The notes: generated by a model not told the origin, from the sequence alone. Numbered from the stretch's first letter, positions 35,653 through 45,519 are shown. The stretch: DNA of 64,000 nt from Paenibacillus sp. Root444D2 (GCF_001426375.1 NZ_LMEO01000045.1:362862-426861), one strand, 5' to 3'. Made by a program: numbers and translations.

Positions 35653-35838
35653 TCATTTGAATATTCCAGCAAAAATAATTGCCAAAAGCCAAATAAGCGT
35701 TAGATTTCTATCGGTTATTGTCTTTTTATAATGCAAGATTGCGGAAATCAGAAATACAACAATAATGATAATTATTATCATGAGAGTCCAAATCCTTAAA
35801 TATATTCTTTGCAAAACAATATTGGAATATTCCTCCAT
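35653..35838 (-). CDS. Small membrane protein of unknown function
   Basis: A 61-residue frame with two hydrophobic segments (about 17-36 and 47-60) separated by a basic loop YKKTITDRNLTL. The ending LTLIWLLAIIFAGIFK resembles the N-terminal membrane domain of phospholipase-D-like nucleases (PLDc_N) and small membrane proteins built from it. It starts 22 nt downstream of a TetR operator and ends 22 nt before azoR, so it is probably the first gene of that operon. The ribosome site is not clear and the function is unknown. Confidence 0.5.
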   Translation of the reverse strand: MEEYSNIVLQRIYLRIWTLMIIIIIIVVFLISAILHYKKTITDRNLTLIWLLAIIFAGIFK

Positions 35839-35858
35839 GAATGATAATTAACCCAAAA

Positions 35859-35872
35859 GGAATTAAAATTCC
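35859..35872. promoter_or_regulatory. TetR operator, downstream copy at azoR promoter
   Basis: GGAAT-TAAA-ATTCC lies just after the expected transcription start (about 35879) of the azoR operon. Its centre is 63 bp, six helical turns, from the upstream copy. Confidence 0.65.
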
Positions 35873-35885
35873 GTATGACAAATTG

Positions 35886-35915
35886 ATAATATCATACGAC
35901 TTGATTAACCGTCAA
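35886..35915 (-). promoter_or_regulatory. Sigma-A-type promoter of the azoR operon
   Basis: On the minus strand TTGACG (35915-35910) is followed after 18 nt by TATTAT (35891-35886). The two GGAAT palindromes flank the promoter on both sides. Confidence 0.65.
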
Positions 35916-35920
35916 TTAAA

Positions 35921-35936
35921 CGGAATATAGATTCCG
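35921..35936. promoter_or_regulatory. TetR operator, upstream copy at azoR promoter
   Basis: CGGAAT-ATAG-ATTCCG lies 5 bp upstream of the -35 box of the azoR operon. Same palindrome as at 34257 and 35859. Confidence 0.65.
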
Positions 35937-35964
35937 ATTCTATAGATTTACTATAGCTTTCATC

Positions 35965-36015
35965 AAAAAAAAGCATACTTAACAATGATATTTTCACTGT
36001 TAAGTATGCTTTTTT
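35965..36015 (-). terminator. Terminator of the Gfo/Idh oxidoreductase gene
   Basis: AAAAGCATACTTAACA pairs with TGTTAAGTATGCTTTT around a short AT loop, with T-run on the minus strand, directly after the stop at 36018. Confidence 0.88.
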
Positions 36016-36017
36016 AC

Positions 36018-36989
36018 TTAAACAATGCGAACGGGCAATCCCGATTTCGCTGATTTGAGCGCAGCAACAGTTACCTGTTGTGTCTTAAAAGCATCCTCAT
36101 AATCAGAAAGAATACGCCCGGTATCCCCTGTTTTCAGTGCATGGATGAAGGCTTCATTTTCTACGTAATAGGGATTAACCAATCTTTTAATTTCAGAGGT
36201 TGCATGAGCTTCGATCAATTTCAAGCGCTCCGTATCCCACTCCAGCATGCCCTCCTGCGTATAGCAGGTAATACCCACTTTGCCCAAACCGCTTGGCAGT
36301 ACACACGTATTAGAAATATTAGCGATAACACCGCAGCTAAATTTTAGGGTCACCGTTCCTACATCAGCTGCCGTTACCCCATCAAATTGCTTATACATCA
36401 CTTGATTGCCATACAAAGCGTAGACTTCTTCAATCTCTCCAATACAATAACGCAGAATATCGACCAAATGTGTGCTTTGTTCTATGAATTGTCCGCCTGA
36501 TCTCTCTTGATCTCTCCACCATGCAACCTGGGGCATATTTCCCATCCAATTACCTGTAATCATGCCGACATTTTGCTGGCTCAACAATTGTTTCATCTGA
36601 CTTACTGTATCTGTATAACGAAAATGATAGCCTACGGATGTAATCAGGGGTTTCATGCGTAATTCGGTTAAAATCTGATAGGGCTGCTCAGCATTCACAC
36701 CAAGTGGCTTTTCAACAAAAAAAGGAATGCCTCTTTCAATTAGCTCGATTTCAAATTCCCCATGCGACATTGGCGGTACTAGAATATATACGGCATCCAA
36801 GCGTTCGGAGTCCAACATCTCACTAACACTTTCATAGCTGGAGGGAATACTGTATGCTGAAGCGAACTCCTCCGCTTTTGCCTTACTCGTCCCGCATACC
36901 GCTTGGATCTGCACGTCTTCCATCTCGGTTAAAATTTTTGCGTGCATCTTACTGAACCCGCCTGTACCGATAATACCGATATGTAACAT
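36018..36989 (-). CDS. Gfo/Idh/MocA family NAD(P)-dependent oxidoreductase
   Basis: A 323-residue protein with an N-terminal Rossmann fold (IGIIGTGGFSKMHAKIL at 4-20), the family EKP motif in PFFVEKPLGVN (about 91-101), and a C-terminal alpha/beta domain with the GGQFIEQSTHLVDILRY segment containing the catalytic-region His. Such enzymes oxidise or epimerise sugars and cyclitols. It stands alone, with its own terminator, downstream of the fructan operon. The substrate cannot be named. Confidence 0.9.
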   Translation of the reverse strand: MLHIGIIGTGGFSKMHAKILTEMEDVQIQAVCGTSKAKAEEFASAYSIPSSYESVSEMLDSERLDAVYILVPPMSHGEFEIELIERGIPFFVEKPLGVNAEQPYQILTELRMKPLITSVGYHFRYTDTVSQMKQLLSQQNVGMITGNWMGNMPQVAWWRDQERSGGQFIEQSTHLVDILRYCIGEIEEVYALYGNQVMYKQFDGVTAADVGTVTLKFSCGVIANISNTCVLPSGLGKVGITCYTQEGMLEWDTERLKLIEAHATSEIKRLVNPYYVENEAFIHALKTGDTGRILSDYEDAFKTQQVTVAALKSAKSGLPVRIV

Positions 36990-37090
36990 GATTACTTGCT
37001 CCTGTTCTTATCATATTTTTACTAGTCTTATTATAGCATCATACATAAATACAAAGTCAGTGTTCGTCTAGCATTCGAATAGAAATAAAT

Positions 37091-37132
37091 AAGAGAGCTA
37101 GTTCTTCGGTTGTTCGAAGAAATAACTCTCTT
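37091..37132 (-). terminator. Terminator of the fructan operon
   Basis: AAGAGAG..TTCTTCG pairs with CGAAGAA..CTCTCTT around GTTGTT. It lies 18 nt after the stop of the last operon gene (37150). Confidence 0.8.
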
Positions 37133-37149
37133 AATATATAAGAATAGCC

Positions 37150-38622
37150 TTAATCAAATATAGAATTAAGCATATAAATCCTTAGGGATTTAACCTTAAC
37201 GCTCCCATCTTTCGCATACAGTTTTATGCCTGTTGACGAGGATAATGGGAAAATCTGATCCGTCATGGCGAGTTTCCCGTCATTCGCAAAAGCTTCGACA
37301 GACGATCTGTCCACGAAAATATGCAGTTTAACGTTTCCAGTCTCCGCTTTTAATAAAGCGCTGTGCTTGCAAGCAAAATCACTATGAAAATCGATAGCTC
37401 CAGAACGACTGCGATCAATAAACAGCTGTTGCTCATGAGTGCTATATCCAACGATTGTTTCCTCTGATTCGGAGGCTCTTAGCTTTAAACCAAATTCTAG
37501 CTCATCATCAAACTCAAATTCAGCGATGATTTCAAGCAAATCGCCATGAGTTATCGTTAATTCTGAATTGTTCAGCTCAAAGGCTGCCCAACTCTGTTCA
37601 CTCCGCCTTTGAGCCTGGAGCTCACAAATAGGCTTCTGAAGGAGCCGAACTCCCTCCAATTCCGCCTTAAGTGTTAGCTCTCTAGGAAGCGTCATCGCTC
37701 CTCTCCAATTGGAGGTTGGAATCACATTGGCATATTTCCAATTGTTCATCCACCCGATAAACAAGCGTCTTCCCTGCTGTTCAGGCACGTCTGACCATGT
37801 GACGCCCGCGTAGTTATCTCTCCCGTGATCCAGCCAAAGAAGTGGAGCAGGGGATTCTTCTGGGACAAAAGTATCCCCATTGAAAGAACCAATGAAATAC
37901 TGTGTGCGTGATCCTTCCACAAAGTTGGCATCTTCTCCAATGCTAACAATAAGCACCCATCTCTTGTTGATGGTATCGCCATCTACAGGCAGTTCGAATA
38001 AATCTGGACATTCCCAAACGCCGTCATGGGAGCCTTGTCCAACCCCAAATTCACCAGAATGGGTCCAATCAATCAAATTCGGTGATTTGTAAAATCGAAT
38101 GACGTCACCCGCAGCAATGACCATCACCCAGCTTTGCTGAGGATTGAACCAAAATACTTTGGGATCACGAAAATCAGGCAGTGCTTCTTCAATAAGCACT
38201 GGGTTGTTTACGTATTTTGTCCAGGTTCGCCCACGATCTGCGCTGTAAGCAAGACTTTGTCTTTGCCTAGTTAGATCAGTCCCCGGCTTCGTATCATGGT
38301 GTGTGAAAATAGCGACTAGACCTGACATACCACCAAAAAAGCCACTCGTATCGTGCTTATCTACCACTACGCTGCCTGAAAAAATAGCACCGTGTTCATC
38401 AGGCGCAAGCGCTATAGGAAGATGCTCCCAGTGAACCAGATCCTGACTGACAGCGTGACCCCAATGCATAGGTCCCCAAACCGTACTTTCGGGGTGGTAT
38501 TGATAGAAAAGATGATACTCCCCCTCATAAAATACCATCCCATTCGGGTCATTCATCCACTGATCTTTCGGTGTGAAATGAAGCTGCGGCCGGAATTTAG
38601 TTTGATTGTTAGCTGTTATCAT
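37150..38622 (-). CDS. Glycoside hydrolase family 32 (sucrose/fructan hydrolase)
   Basis: A 490-residue GH32 enzyme. The nucleophile Asp lies in QWMNDPNGMVF (about 22-32), the transition-state stabiliser in FRDPKVF, and the acid/base Glu in WECPDLFELP; a C-terminal beta-sandwich follows (SVEAFANDGKLAMTDQIFP). No signal peptide, so it should cleave sucrose, sucrose-6-phosphate or short fructo-oligosaccharides in the cytoplasm. It overlaps the fructokinase gene by 14 nt and is the last gene of the six-gene operon. Confidence 0.94.
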   Translation of the reverse strand: MITANNQTKFRPQLHFTPKDQWMNDPNGMVFYEGEYHLFYQYHPESTVWGPMHWGHAVSQDLVHWEHLPIALAPDEHGAIFSGSVVVDKHDTSGFFGGMSGLVAIFTHHDTKPGTDLTRQRQSLAYSADRGRTWTKYVNNPVLIEEALPDFRDPKVFWFNPQQSWVMVIAAGDVIRFYKSPNLIDWTHSGEFGVGQGSHDGVWECPDLFELPVDGDTINKRWVLIVSIGEDANFVEGSRTQYFIGSFNGDTFVPEESPAPLLWLDHGRDNYAGVTWSDVPEQQGRRLFIGWMNNWKYANVIPTSNWRGAMTLPRELTLKAELEGVRLLQKPICELQAQRRSEQSWAAFELNNSELTITHGDLLEIIAEFEFDDELEFGLKLRASESEETIVGYSTHEQQLFIDRSRSGAIDFHSDFACKHSALLKAETGNVKLHIFVDRSSVEAFANDGKLAMTDQIFPLSSSTGIKLYAKDGSVKVKSLRIYMLNSIFD

Positions 38623-39577
38623 GATGCTTCGTCACCTTTCGTATCTCTTCTAGGCTCGGCATCGCCGGTATGGCTCCTCTTCGAGTTGTCGCTAAGGCGC
38701 CTGCTGCATTGGCGAAGCTGATCATCCTTCGAATTTCAGTTTCACTCATGGTGTGAATGTCTTGATTAGAATCCATCCAACTGTTAAGGAAGCCTCCAAA
38801 GAACGCATCCCCCGCACCTGTAGCGTCTATGGCATCTACTGTATGACCACCAACGCTCCCCGTTACTTGACCGAATCGGTAAAAAGCACCTTTTTCAGCC
38901 AGCGTAATTAAAATGATAGAAGGGCCAAAGGATTCATATAGCATGCGTGATCCCTCTTCAAGATCCGCAGCACCCGTTAGGAAAATGAGTTCTTCTTCGG
39001 ATATTTTCACGATGTCAGCATGCGCCAAGCCATATTCCATCATACGTTTGGCATGCTCCAAATTGTCCCAAAGCGGAATTCGCAAATTGGGATCAAATGA
39101 TATTGTACAGCCATTTTCTTTGGCGAAGAGGAGAGCTTTCCTTGTCGCGGAGGCCGATGGCTCATTCGTCATGGACAACGAGCCAAAGTGAAATAACTTC
39201 GACTGCGCGATCATATCGAGGAGCACCTCATTTTCCGTCAGCAAGGTGTCGGCTCCAGGCTTACGATAAAAGCTAAAGGAGCGGTCGCCACTCGCATCCA
39301 ATTGAACAAACGCCAGCGTCGTATTTGCCTCATTGCTCATAACTACGCCCCGCGTATCAATTCCGCACTGCCTTAACGTATCCACTAGATAATGTCCGTG
39401 AATGTCCGATCCGACTTTGCTGATGAAGCCAGTTCGTTTCCCCCATTTGGCTAAGGCAGCCAGCACATTGGCTGGCGCACCCCCAGGATTTCGTTCAAAT
39501 AAAGCATAACCTAGCTCTGAGTTTCCAGCTGGTGTGAAGTCGATTAATACTTCACCTAATGCAACGATATCATACAT
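38609..39577 (-). CDS. PfkB family carbohydrate kinase, probable fructokinase
   Basis: A 322-residue ribokinase-fold kinase. The N-terminal GGAPANVLAALAKWG motif and the C-terminal catalytic signature DAIDATGAGDAFFGGFL (anion hole and catalytic Asp) are both present. Its position between two GH32 genes makes phosphorylation of fructose released from fructans the natural role (inference from context). Ribosome-site-bearing ATG at 39577 follows the upstream GH32 gene by 40 nt. Confidence 0.9.
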   Translation of the reverse strand: MYDIVALGEVLIDFTPAGNSELGYALFERNPGGAPANVLAALAKWGKRTGFISKVGSDIHGHYLVDTLRQCGIDTRGVVMSNEANTTLAFVQLDASGDRSFSFYRKPGADTLLTENEVLLDMIAQSKLFHFGSLSMTNEPSASATRKALLFAKENGCTISFDPNLRIPLWDNLEHAKRMMEYGLAHADIVKISEEELIFLTGAADLEEGSRMLYESFGPSIILITLAEKGAFYRFGQVTGSVGGHTVDAIDATGAGDAFFGGFLNSWMDSNQDIHTMSETEIRRMISFANAAGALATTRRGAIPAMPSLEEIRKVTKHHDNS

Positions 39578-39617
39578 CGCTCTCTCTACCTCCCGATTTT
39601 GTTTATCCGCTTTTTCT

Positions 39618-41861
39618 CTACACCGACACCTGAAATGCCGGTTTTATCCCCCATATTCGCATGGACGTGATTCGAATGTCTCGATCCCCGTGCAAAAGTA
39701 ACCCTAGCGCGTCCAGCCTAGACGGGTAGGCGCGAGTCGTTAAGCTTTTTAGACCGTTAGCGTAAACCTCGATCAATGAACGATCTACGAAAACCCGCAA
39801 TTGCAGCGGTTCACCGTGAAGTTCAAGCAGCCCCTCTTGAATGCCAGTCGTTCGTTCACGCGTATCTAGCGTTGTTTTATGTCGATTTACACCAAGCCGC
39901 TCTCGATCCTTATCATAGAAGAGAACAGTCTCCTCTTCTCCGTCTGGTGTTCGTCTTAACGAGATTCCGTATTGGTGCTCTGCCCCTGAATCAAATGTTA
40001 GCTCTATCTCAAACGTATCACTCCGGATGTGATGCAAGCTCTCATTCACTTCTTCCAAACTAAGATCCCGTACGTTCAGAAGCTCCATCCCCCGGAGTTG
40101 ACGCATTTCCTCAATAGGTTCGATCCCGAGCCGCCCATCCTCCCTTAGAGTCAAGCTGATCGGCATGCCAGCGCCGTGCGACCACCCGCAATCATAATCG
40201 ATTTCAGGCGTACGCTCACCCTGCGCAATCGTAAATAAAAGCGATCTTCCGGTTAAGGGATCCACCATGCCGCTCGGACCTGTGAAATGGAAATCACCTA
40301 CATCGATAAGCCCCGGCTCTTCATGATCCGGAATGAACTGGTAACGCGCACTATCCCATGCGCCTATCCAATAATTCACTTCTACTTTAGCCTCAGGCCC
40401 CCATGGGCTAATCAGCAAAATATGTTTGCCTGTTTCCTTACCATTACGCTTTAACGGCAGCAGTACTGGCAGCTCCCATACAACGCCAAGGTAAGGATAT
40501 TTCTCATAATTACTTACATACAGCGGGCCTTCACACGTCCAGTTGGTCAAGTTTGCAGAGCGGTAGACCATCGCGGTTCCGCCTTGTCCCTCTATCCCCG
40601 TGCCGACGAGCATGATCCATTCTTCATTCTCTTTCCATACATAGGGATCACGGAATTCACCAAAGTATCCAACGCCAGGCTCCTGAACCACGATGGGCTC
40701 GGGATGCTTCACCCAAGTCTTCAAATCTAAGTCTCCATCCCGCTGATAGGTCGTTCGAGCCAGACCCACCGATTGATTTGGAGAACATGCGTTATTCCCC
40801 GCTGTATAAAATAATGCCGGATAACCGTGTTCATCATAAGCTGCACTTCCTGACCAGATGCCATCCGGATCAAGGCCGGGCTCCGGCGCCAAAGCTGCCG
40901 GAAGGTCCCGCCAATGAACTAAATCTTCACTCACCCAATGTCCCCAATGAATGTAATGCCAGAATGGGCCGTTTGGGTTGAATTGGTAAAACAAATGGTA
41001 TTGTCCATTGAAATAAATCGGCGCATGCGGTTCGTTCATCCAATGCCCCGGCGAAGTTAAATGATACACCGGACGATGCCGATCCTGAACAAAGTTAGCT
41101 CTAGATATGGCCAGGTCTTCGTAAGGAATAGCGGGTGCAGCTCCGCCGTGTTCAGTTAAATAATCCCGGTAAGTTCCCTCAATGTCCGCCTCAGACATCG
41201 CGAGGTCATATAGACAAAGTTCATCCATCAAACCGTCGAACATATTCATCGTGAAGGACTCTGCTAAAATAACACCCTTGTTATTGCGCCCGATTATCAA
41301 ATCTTCCTGACTGGGAGTAATCAAAGTATTCTTCTGCGAATGCTGCTTTACCGCTACCTCACTACCGTTTACATATAACTTCAGCAGTCCAGTTACCGAT
41401 TCGTAAGTAGCGCAGACGAAGGACCACACTCCCTTAGGGAGCGGATGATCATAGCACCAAACTTCCACCCACTCTTCACCTATCGCAAGCTGTAAGGACC
41501 AAGACCCATGACGAGATAATCCGAATATGTACCCCTCGCAGCGTTCTCTATCATGTTGATTCACGATGGCTGCAAGACGCTGTTCATCTCCGAAGTCATA
41601 GCTGCGCGGAGCAATCCAAGCGGTAATCGTCAACGATCTCGACAACTGAGGACTCTTGTCTACTGCGCGCTGCAGCCATGTTGAATAACCATCAAACAAC
41701 AGCGCACTTCCAAGGATCCCTTTACGCCAAACCGGATCTTGCGGCGGTTGAAACCGACCTTTCGTAAGGGCATATTGAATTGAATCCCCATTACCCGAAT
41801 ACGGATCATGCGCAATGCGCCCCTGCCCCTCATCGAAGGACCAATAGGCAATAGGTTCCAT
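39618..41861 (-). CDS. LamG-GH32 fusion fructan hydrolase
   Basis: A 747-residue two-domain protein. Residues about 1-230 form a concanavalin/LamG-type domain (AYWSFDEGQGRIAHD, GLMDELCLYDLAMSEADIEGTY). Residues about 255-745 are a GH32 domain, with WMNEPHAPIYF carrying Glu instead of the usual Asp-Pro-Asn-Gly pattern but retaining the family region, FRDPYVW for the stabiliser Asp, and WELPVLLPL for the acid/base Glu. The nucleophile region reads N-E-P where most GH32 enzymes read N-D-P, so activity needs testing. No signal peptide was seen. It follows the binding-protein gene by 15 nt. Confidence 0.88.
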   Translation of the reverse strand: MEPIAYWSFDEGQGRIAHDPYSGNGDSIQYALTKGRFQPPQDPVWRKGILGSALLFDGYSTWLQRAVDKSPQLSRSLTITAWIAPRSYDFGDEQRLAAIVNQHDRERCEGYIFGLSRHGSWSLQLAIGEEWVEVWCYDHPLPKGVWSFVCATYESVTGLLKLYVNGSEVAVKQHSQKNTLITPSQEDLIIGRNNKGVILAESFTMNMFDGLMDELCLYDLAMSEADIEGTYRDYLTEHGGAAPAIPYEDLAISRANFVQDRHRPVYHLTSPGHWMNEPHAPIYFNGQYHLFYQFNPNGPFWHYIHWGHWVSEDLVHWRDLPAALAPEPGLDPDGIWSGSAAYDEHGYPALFYTAGNNACSPNQSVGLARTTYQRDGDLDLKTWVKHPEPIVVQEPGVGYFGEFRDPYVWKENEEWIMLVGTGIEGQGGTAMVYRSANLTNWTCEGPLYVSNYEKYPYLGVVWELPVLLPLKRNGKETGKHILLISPWGPEAKVEVNYWIGAWDSARYQFIPDHEEPGLIDVGDFHFTGPSGMVDPLTGRSLLFTIAQGERTPEIDYDCGWSHGAGMPISLTLREDGRLGIEPIEEMRQLRGMELLNVRDLSLEEVNESLHHIRSDTFEIELTFDSGAEHQYGISLRRTPDGEEETVLFYDKDRERLGVNRHKTTLDTRERTTGIQEGLLELHGEPLQLRVFVDRSLIEVYANGLKSLTTRAYPSRLDALGLLLHGDRDIRITSMRIWGIKPAFQVSV

Positions 41862-41876
41862 GCTCGATACCTCCCG

Positions 41877-43541
41877 TTACTTGGCCGCTTTATTGTAACG
41901 GTCCAATGCATCCTGATAGATTTTCAATAAGTCATCTAATCCCATTTTCCTCAATGTCGCTAAATAAGTATCCCATTCCTTCTCAACGCCGCCTTCCATC
42001 AACCATTTGGAGCGTTTTTCATTGGTCAGCTTGGCAATGTCAGGTTTGATTTTACTGATTTTATCCAGCTCTTCCGGTGTAAAGAAAATGCTTGGGTAAT
42101 TCTCTTTTTCCATTTGCGGAACAAAAGTATCTTTAATCCGATTCATTCTTTCCAAGGCACGAGGTTCAGGAGCGACGAGATTTTGGAAATCCTCCGCCAA
42201 GATGACGCCGGTCATGTTCGGCGCTACTTTTTGACGGAATTCGCCTGCTGCTACACCTGCATCAAGCGGTTTCTGCACCAGTTTGCCTTCTTTTTCATCG
42301 AATACGACGCCAATCGGTCCCCAATGAAGCTGAGCGGCCATCTTTGGCTCATATTGCAAATCTAACCATCTGGCTGTGATTTCTGGATTTTTGTTCACTT
42401 TCGTAATGACAGGACCCCCGCGACTCCAAGGAGAGCCATTGTTGTATTTCACGACCATTTCCTTGAAGGGCGGTACAAGTGCATAATCCTTGGAGCGATC
42501 TGGTCCAACAATTTCCGTCTCTTCCCACCAGAGGTAGGATCCAAGCGTAACATCCTTCGTTTTTCCTTTTGCAAAGTAAGGTGCCGGATTATTATTGAAA
42601 GTAAATGAATCCTTATCTACGAGGCCCTCTTCGACCCATTTGTGGAAATACGCGACTGCATCTTTATATTTCGGATCAATTGCGGCGTAATTCACCTTGC
42701 CATCTTTCACATTCAAGTGCTCGATAAACGAGTTATCGCCAGGCTGATACGTTTTGTCTGGGACGCCGAAAGCTCCGAACAAGTAACCAATATCTCCGGT
42801 CCAGAAGGTATTCATGAAGGACATCGGTACTTCATCGGCCTTGCCGTTCCCATTAGGGTCTTTCGTTTTAAAAGCAGTAAGCACATTATGCAGCTCTTCA
42901 ATGGTCGTCGGCATCTTCAAACTCAACTTATCCAGCCAAGCTTTGTTCAGGAAGAGAAAATCTGGATTCGAGCCGATACCGGCTTGCCCTTTACCCAGCT
43001 CTTCCGCCACAGGAAGCGAATAAATTTTCCCGTCAGGCGCGGTAACGAACGCTTTCAACTCCGGTCTTTTTTCAAACAGCTTCTTCACGTTAGGCATATA
43101 CTTATCGATAAGGTCATTCAGAGGGATGATCGTACCGTCTTTGCTGTATTTCATCAAATCGTTATCCGTGAAACGAGCACCATAGAAGACATCCGGCAAA
43201 TTGGAGCTGGCAAGCAGTATGTTCTTCTTATCGTTATAGTTCGCTTCTGGGACATTATCCCAATCCACATGTACGTTCGTCTGCTCTTCAAGTCGTTTGA
43301 AGATTTCCATTTCTCCGTAATTAGGCGCAAGCGGCGCTTTGGGCGATACCATTTTCAGCGTAACTTTATCCTTTACAATCGGGTAACCGCTCTCGTTGAA
43401 GCTTTTGGAGGATGCTTTCTCGCTGTTTTGCGGGGATGCAGATGCGGCATCTTTCGCTGCCGGTGCTTTGTCACTGCATGCTGCCAATACCAAACTTAAG
43501 CTCATCGTTACCATCGTTACTGTCGTTAGTCTTTTTTTCAT
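41877..43541 (-). CDS. Extracellular substrate-binding lipoprotein (fructan importer)
   Basis: A 554-residue binding protein of the LplA-like large type. The signal peptide MKKRLTTVTMVTMSLSLVLA ends in the lipobox LAACSD. The frame extends to 43574, but AGGAGG lies 8-9 nt before the ATG at 43541, so that start is used. It probably captures fructo-oligosaccharides or levan/inulin fragments, judged only from the GH32 and fructokinase genes in the operon. Confidence 0.93.
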   Translation of the reverse strand: MKKRLTTVTMVTMSLSLVLAACSDKAPAAKDAASASPQNSEKASSKSFNESGYPIVKDKVTLKMVSPKAPLAPNYGEMEIFKRLEEQTNVHVDWDNVPEANYNDKKNILLASSNLPDVFYGARFTDNDLMKYSKDGTIIPLNDLIDKYMPNVKKLFEKRPELKAFVTAPDGKIYSLPVAEELGKGQAGIGSNPDFLFLNKAWLDKLSLKMPTTIEELHNVLTAFKTKDPNGNGKADEVPMSFMNTFWTGDIGYLFGAFGVPDKTYQPGDNSFIEHLNVKDGKVNYAAIDPKYKDAVAYFHKWVEEGLVDKDSFTFNNNPAPYFAKGKTKDVTLGSYLWWEETEIVGPDRSKDYALVPPFKEMVVKYNNGSPWSRGGPVITKVNKNPEITARWLDLQYEPKMAAQLHWGPIGVVFDEKEGKLVQKPLDAGVAAGEFRQKVAPNMTGVILAEDFQNLVAPEPRALERMNRIKDTFVPQMEKENYPSIFFTPEELDKISKIKPDIAKLTNEKRSKWLMEGGVEKEWDTYLATLRKMGLDDLLKIYQDALDRYNKAAK

Positions 43542-43660
43542 TTGTCGATACCCTCCTCTTTGTATGTAGCCCATTACGATTTATGCCTGATCCTTGGATG
43601 CACACTTTTGATATCGCCGAAAGCCCCCTACCACCACCCTTCATATTTACCTTCCGTTTT

Positions 43661-44548
43661 CTAACCTTTTACAGATCCAATCAGAACACCTTTAACGAAA
43701 TAACGCTGTAAAAATGGATATAAAATGAGAAGTGGTGCCGCTGCAATGAGGATGACCCCATATTTGATCAGCTCAGAGACTCTTTGTTTAGCTAAAAGAG
43801 AGTCAATATCCGATACCATGTCGCCGATAGGCTGGCTTTGGATCAAAATATTACGGAGGACCAGCTGCAGCGGATACAGCTTTTCATTCTCCAAATAAAT
43901 TAACGCATCGAAGAATCCGTTCCACTGGCGAACAACCGCAAACAGCACAAGCACCGCAATGATGGGTTTGGATAATGGAATTACAACACTCCATAGAAAG
44001 CGCGTATTTCTGCAGCCATCCATGAAAGCCGCTTCTCGGAGCTCATCCGGTATCGTTGATTGGAAGAACGTCCGGGCAATAATAATCCCAAAAGCATCGA
44101 CTGCTGATGGCAGGATGACCGACCAAATCGTATTCACCATGCCCAGATTTTTGACCAATAAGTAAGTTGGAATTAAGCCGCCGGAGAAAAACATCGTAAA
44201 CACGAAGAACAGCATAAACACATTGCGTCCATAAAAATCCTTACGGGAAAGCGGATAGGCCGCTCCAATCGTTAAAGAAACACTGATTAGGGCACTTGCA
44301 GCTGCGTAAAGGATCGAATTTCCATAACCAGACCAGATCTGAGGATCTGATAAAATTCTCCTATAGCCTTCGAGTGTAATTCCTTTGGGCCATAGCCAAA
44401 CATTGCCGGCATAGATTTGATCTGGCTCGCTGATGGAAGCAATAACGACGAAATAAAGAGGATACAGAATCAACAATGCAAAGCCGCTCAACACTAGGAT
44501 ATTTAGAGCGTCAAACCATTTATCAGCGGTACTCTTAGCTGTAATCAT
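43661..44548 (-). CDS. Carbohydrate ABC transporter permease, LplC-type
   Basis: A 295-residue permease with six membrane segments, EAA loop EAAFMDGCRNTRFLWSVVIPLSKPI and C-terminus FLQRYFVKGVLIGSVKG. It lies 21 nt after the LplB-type gene and 119 nt before the binding-protein gene in the fructan operon. Confidence 0.93.
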   Translation of the reverse strand: MITAKSTADKWFDALNILVLSGFALLILYPLYFVVIASISEPDQIYAGNVWLWPKGITLEGYRRILSDPQIWSGYGNSILYAAASALISVSLTIGAAYPLSRKDFYGRNVFMLFFVFTMFFSGGLIPTYLLVKNLGMVNTIWSVILPSAVDAFGIIIARTFFQSTIPDELREAAFMDGCRNTRFLWSVVIPLSKPIIAVLVLFAVVRQWNGFFDALIYLENEKLYPLQLVLRNILIQSQPIGDMVSDIDSLLAKQRVSELIKYGVILIAAAPLLILYPFLQRYFVKGVLIGSVKG

Positions 44549-44569
44549 GGGGCGAATACCTCCTCTCTT

Positions 44570-45484
44570 TTAAAATAGGCCGCTGCCATTTATTTTTTTG
44601 ACGATGCGATTAACGGATAGCAATAAAACGAAATTGATCAGGGAGTTGAACAAACCTACTGCTGCAGAGAAGCTGTATTCCGCTCGCTGCAAGCCGATTT
44701 TGTACACGTACGTAGCAATAATCTCAGACGAACTAACGTTCAGGTCATTTTGCATGAGAAAAGCTTTTTCGAAGCCAACATTCATGAGATTCCCAATCGC
44801 CAATATGAACAAAATGAGAATCGTCGGCTGGATGCCAGGAATATCGATATGCCAGATCCGATGCCATTTCGTAGCTCCATCCACAACCGCCGCCTCGTGA
44901 AGATGCGGATCAATACCTGCTAGCGCCGCTAAGTAAATAACGGAAGCAAAGCCGGTTTCTTGCCATACACCGGAGAACACATAGAGGCTTTTGAACCATT
45001 CAGCCTTCGATAAAAAGTAGATCGGCTCTCCTCCAAAAAGTTGAACGATGTGATTGATTAGTCCACTTCCCGGCGATAAAAACACATACAACATACCAAC
45101 GAGGACGACTGTTGAGATGAAATATGGAGCATAAATGACAGTCTGGATAAATCGTTTGTACCTTTCATGGAGCAGCTGATTGAGCATCAACGCTATAAGG
45201 ATTGGCACAGGAAATGAAACCACTAAAGAGAAAACACTAAGCCCTAACGTATTCTGGATGACGGTCCAAAAGTTGAAAGAATCGAAGAACCGCTGAAAAT
45301 GCTCCATACCTACCCAAGGACTCCCCCAGAAACCTTTGGAAGCGATAAAATCTTTAAATGCGATTTGAACCCCATACATTGGCCAATATTTAAAAATGAT
45401 AAAGTAGATCACGGTGGGCAAAATGAGAAGGTATAACTCATAGTTGGTTCTGATCTGTTTAAGTGGTTCCTTGAACTTGTTCAT
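44570..45484 (-). CDS. Sugar ABC transporter permease, LplB-type
   Basis: A 304-residue permease with six membrane segments, opening YELYLLILPTVIYFIIFKYWPMYGVQIAFKDF and EAA loop HEAAVVDGATKWHRIWHIDIPGI. It is the first gene of the fructan operon, downstream of the LacI gene. A LacI-type operator lies 36 bp before its start. The ribosome site AAAGGGG is about 14 nt from the ATG, further than usual. Confidence 0.93.
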   Translation of the reverse strand: MNKFKEPLKQIRTNYELYLLILPTVIYFIIFKYWPMYGVQIAFKDFIASKGFWGSPWVGMEHFQRFFDSFNFWTVIQNTLGLSVFSLVVSFPVPILIALMLNQLLHERYKRFIQTVIYAPYFISTVVLVGMLYVFLSPGSGLINHIVQLFGGEPIYFLSKAEWFKSLYVFSGVWQETGFASVIYLAALAGIDPHLHEAAVVDGATKWHRIWHIDIPGIQPTILILFILAIGNLMNVGFEKAFLMQNDLNVSSSEIIATYVYKIGLQRAEYSFSAAVGLFNSLINFVLLLSVNRIVKKINGSGLF

Positions 45485-45519
45485 TCGTTGTGATGCAGCC
45501 CCTTTCTTTTTCGGGAAAT

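Noticed and set aside
42642..43499. A 285-residue plus-strand open frame
   Set aside because: It is antisense to the fructan binding-protein gene, which has a lipobox, ribosome site and family features; the plus-strand product is Arg/Phe/Ile-rich without motifs.
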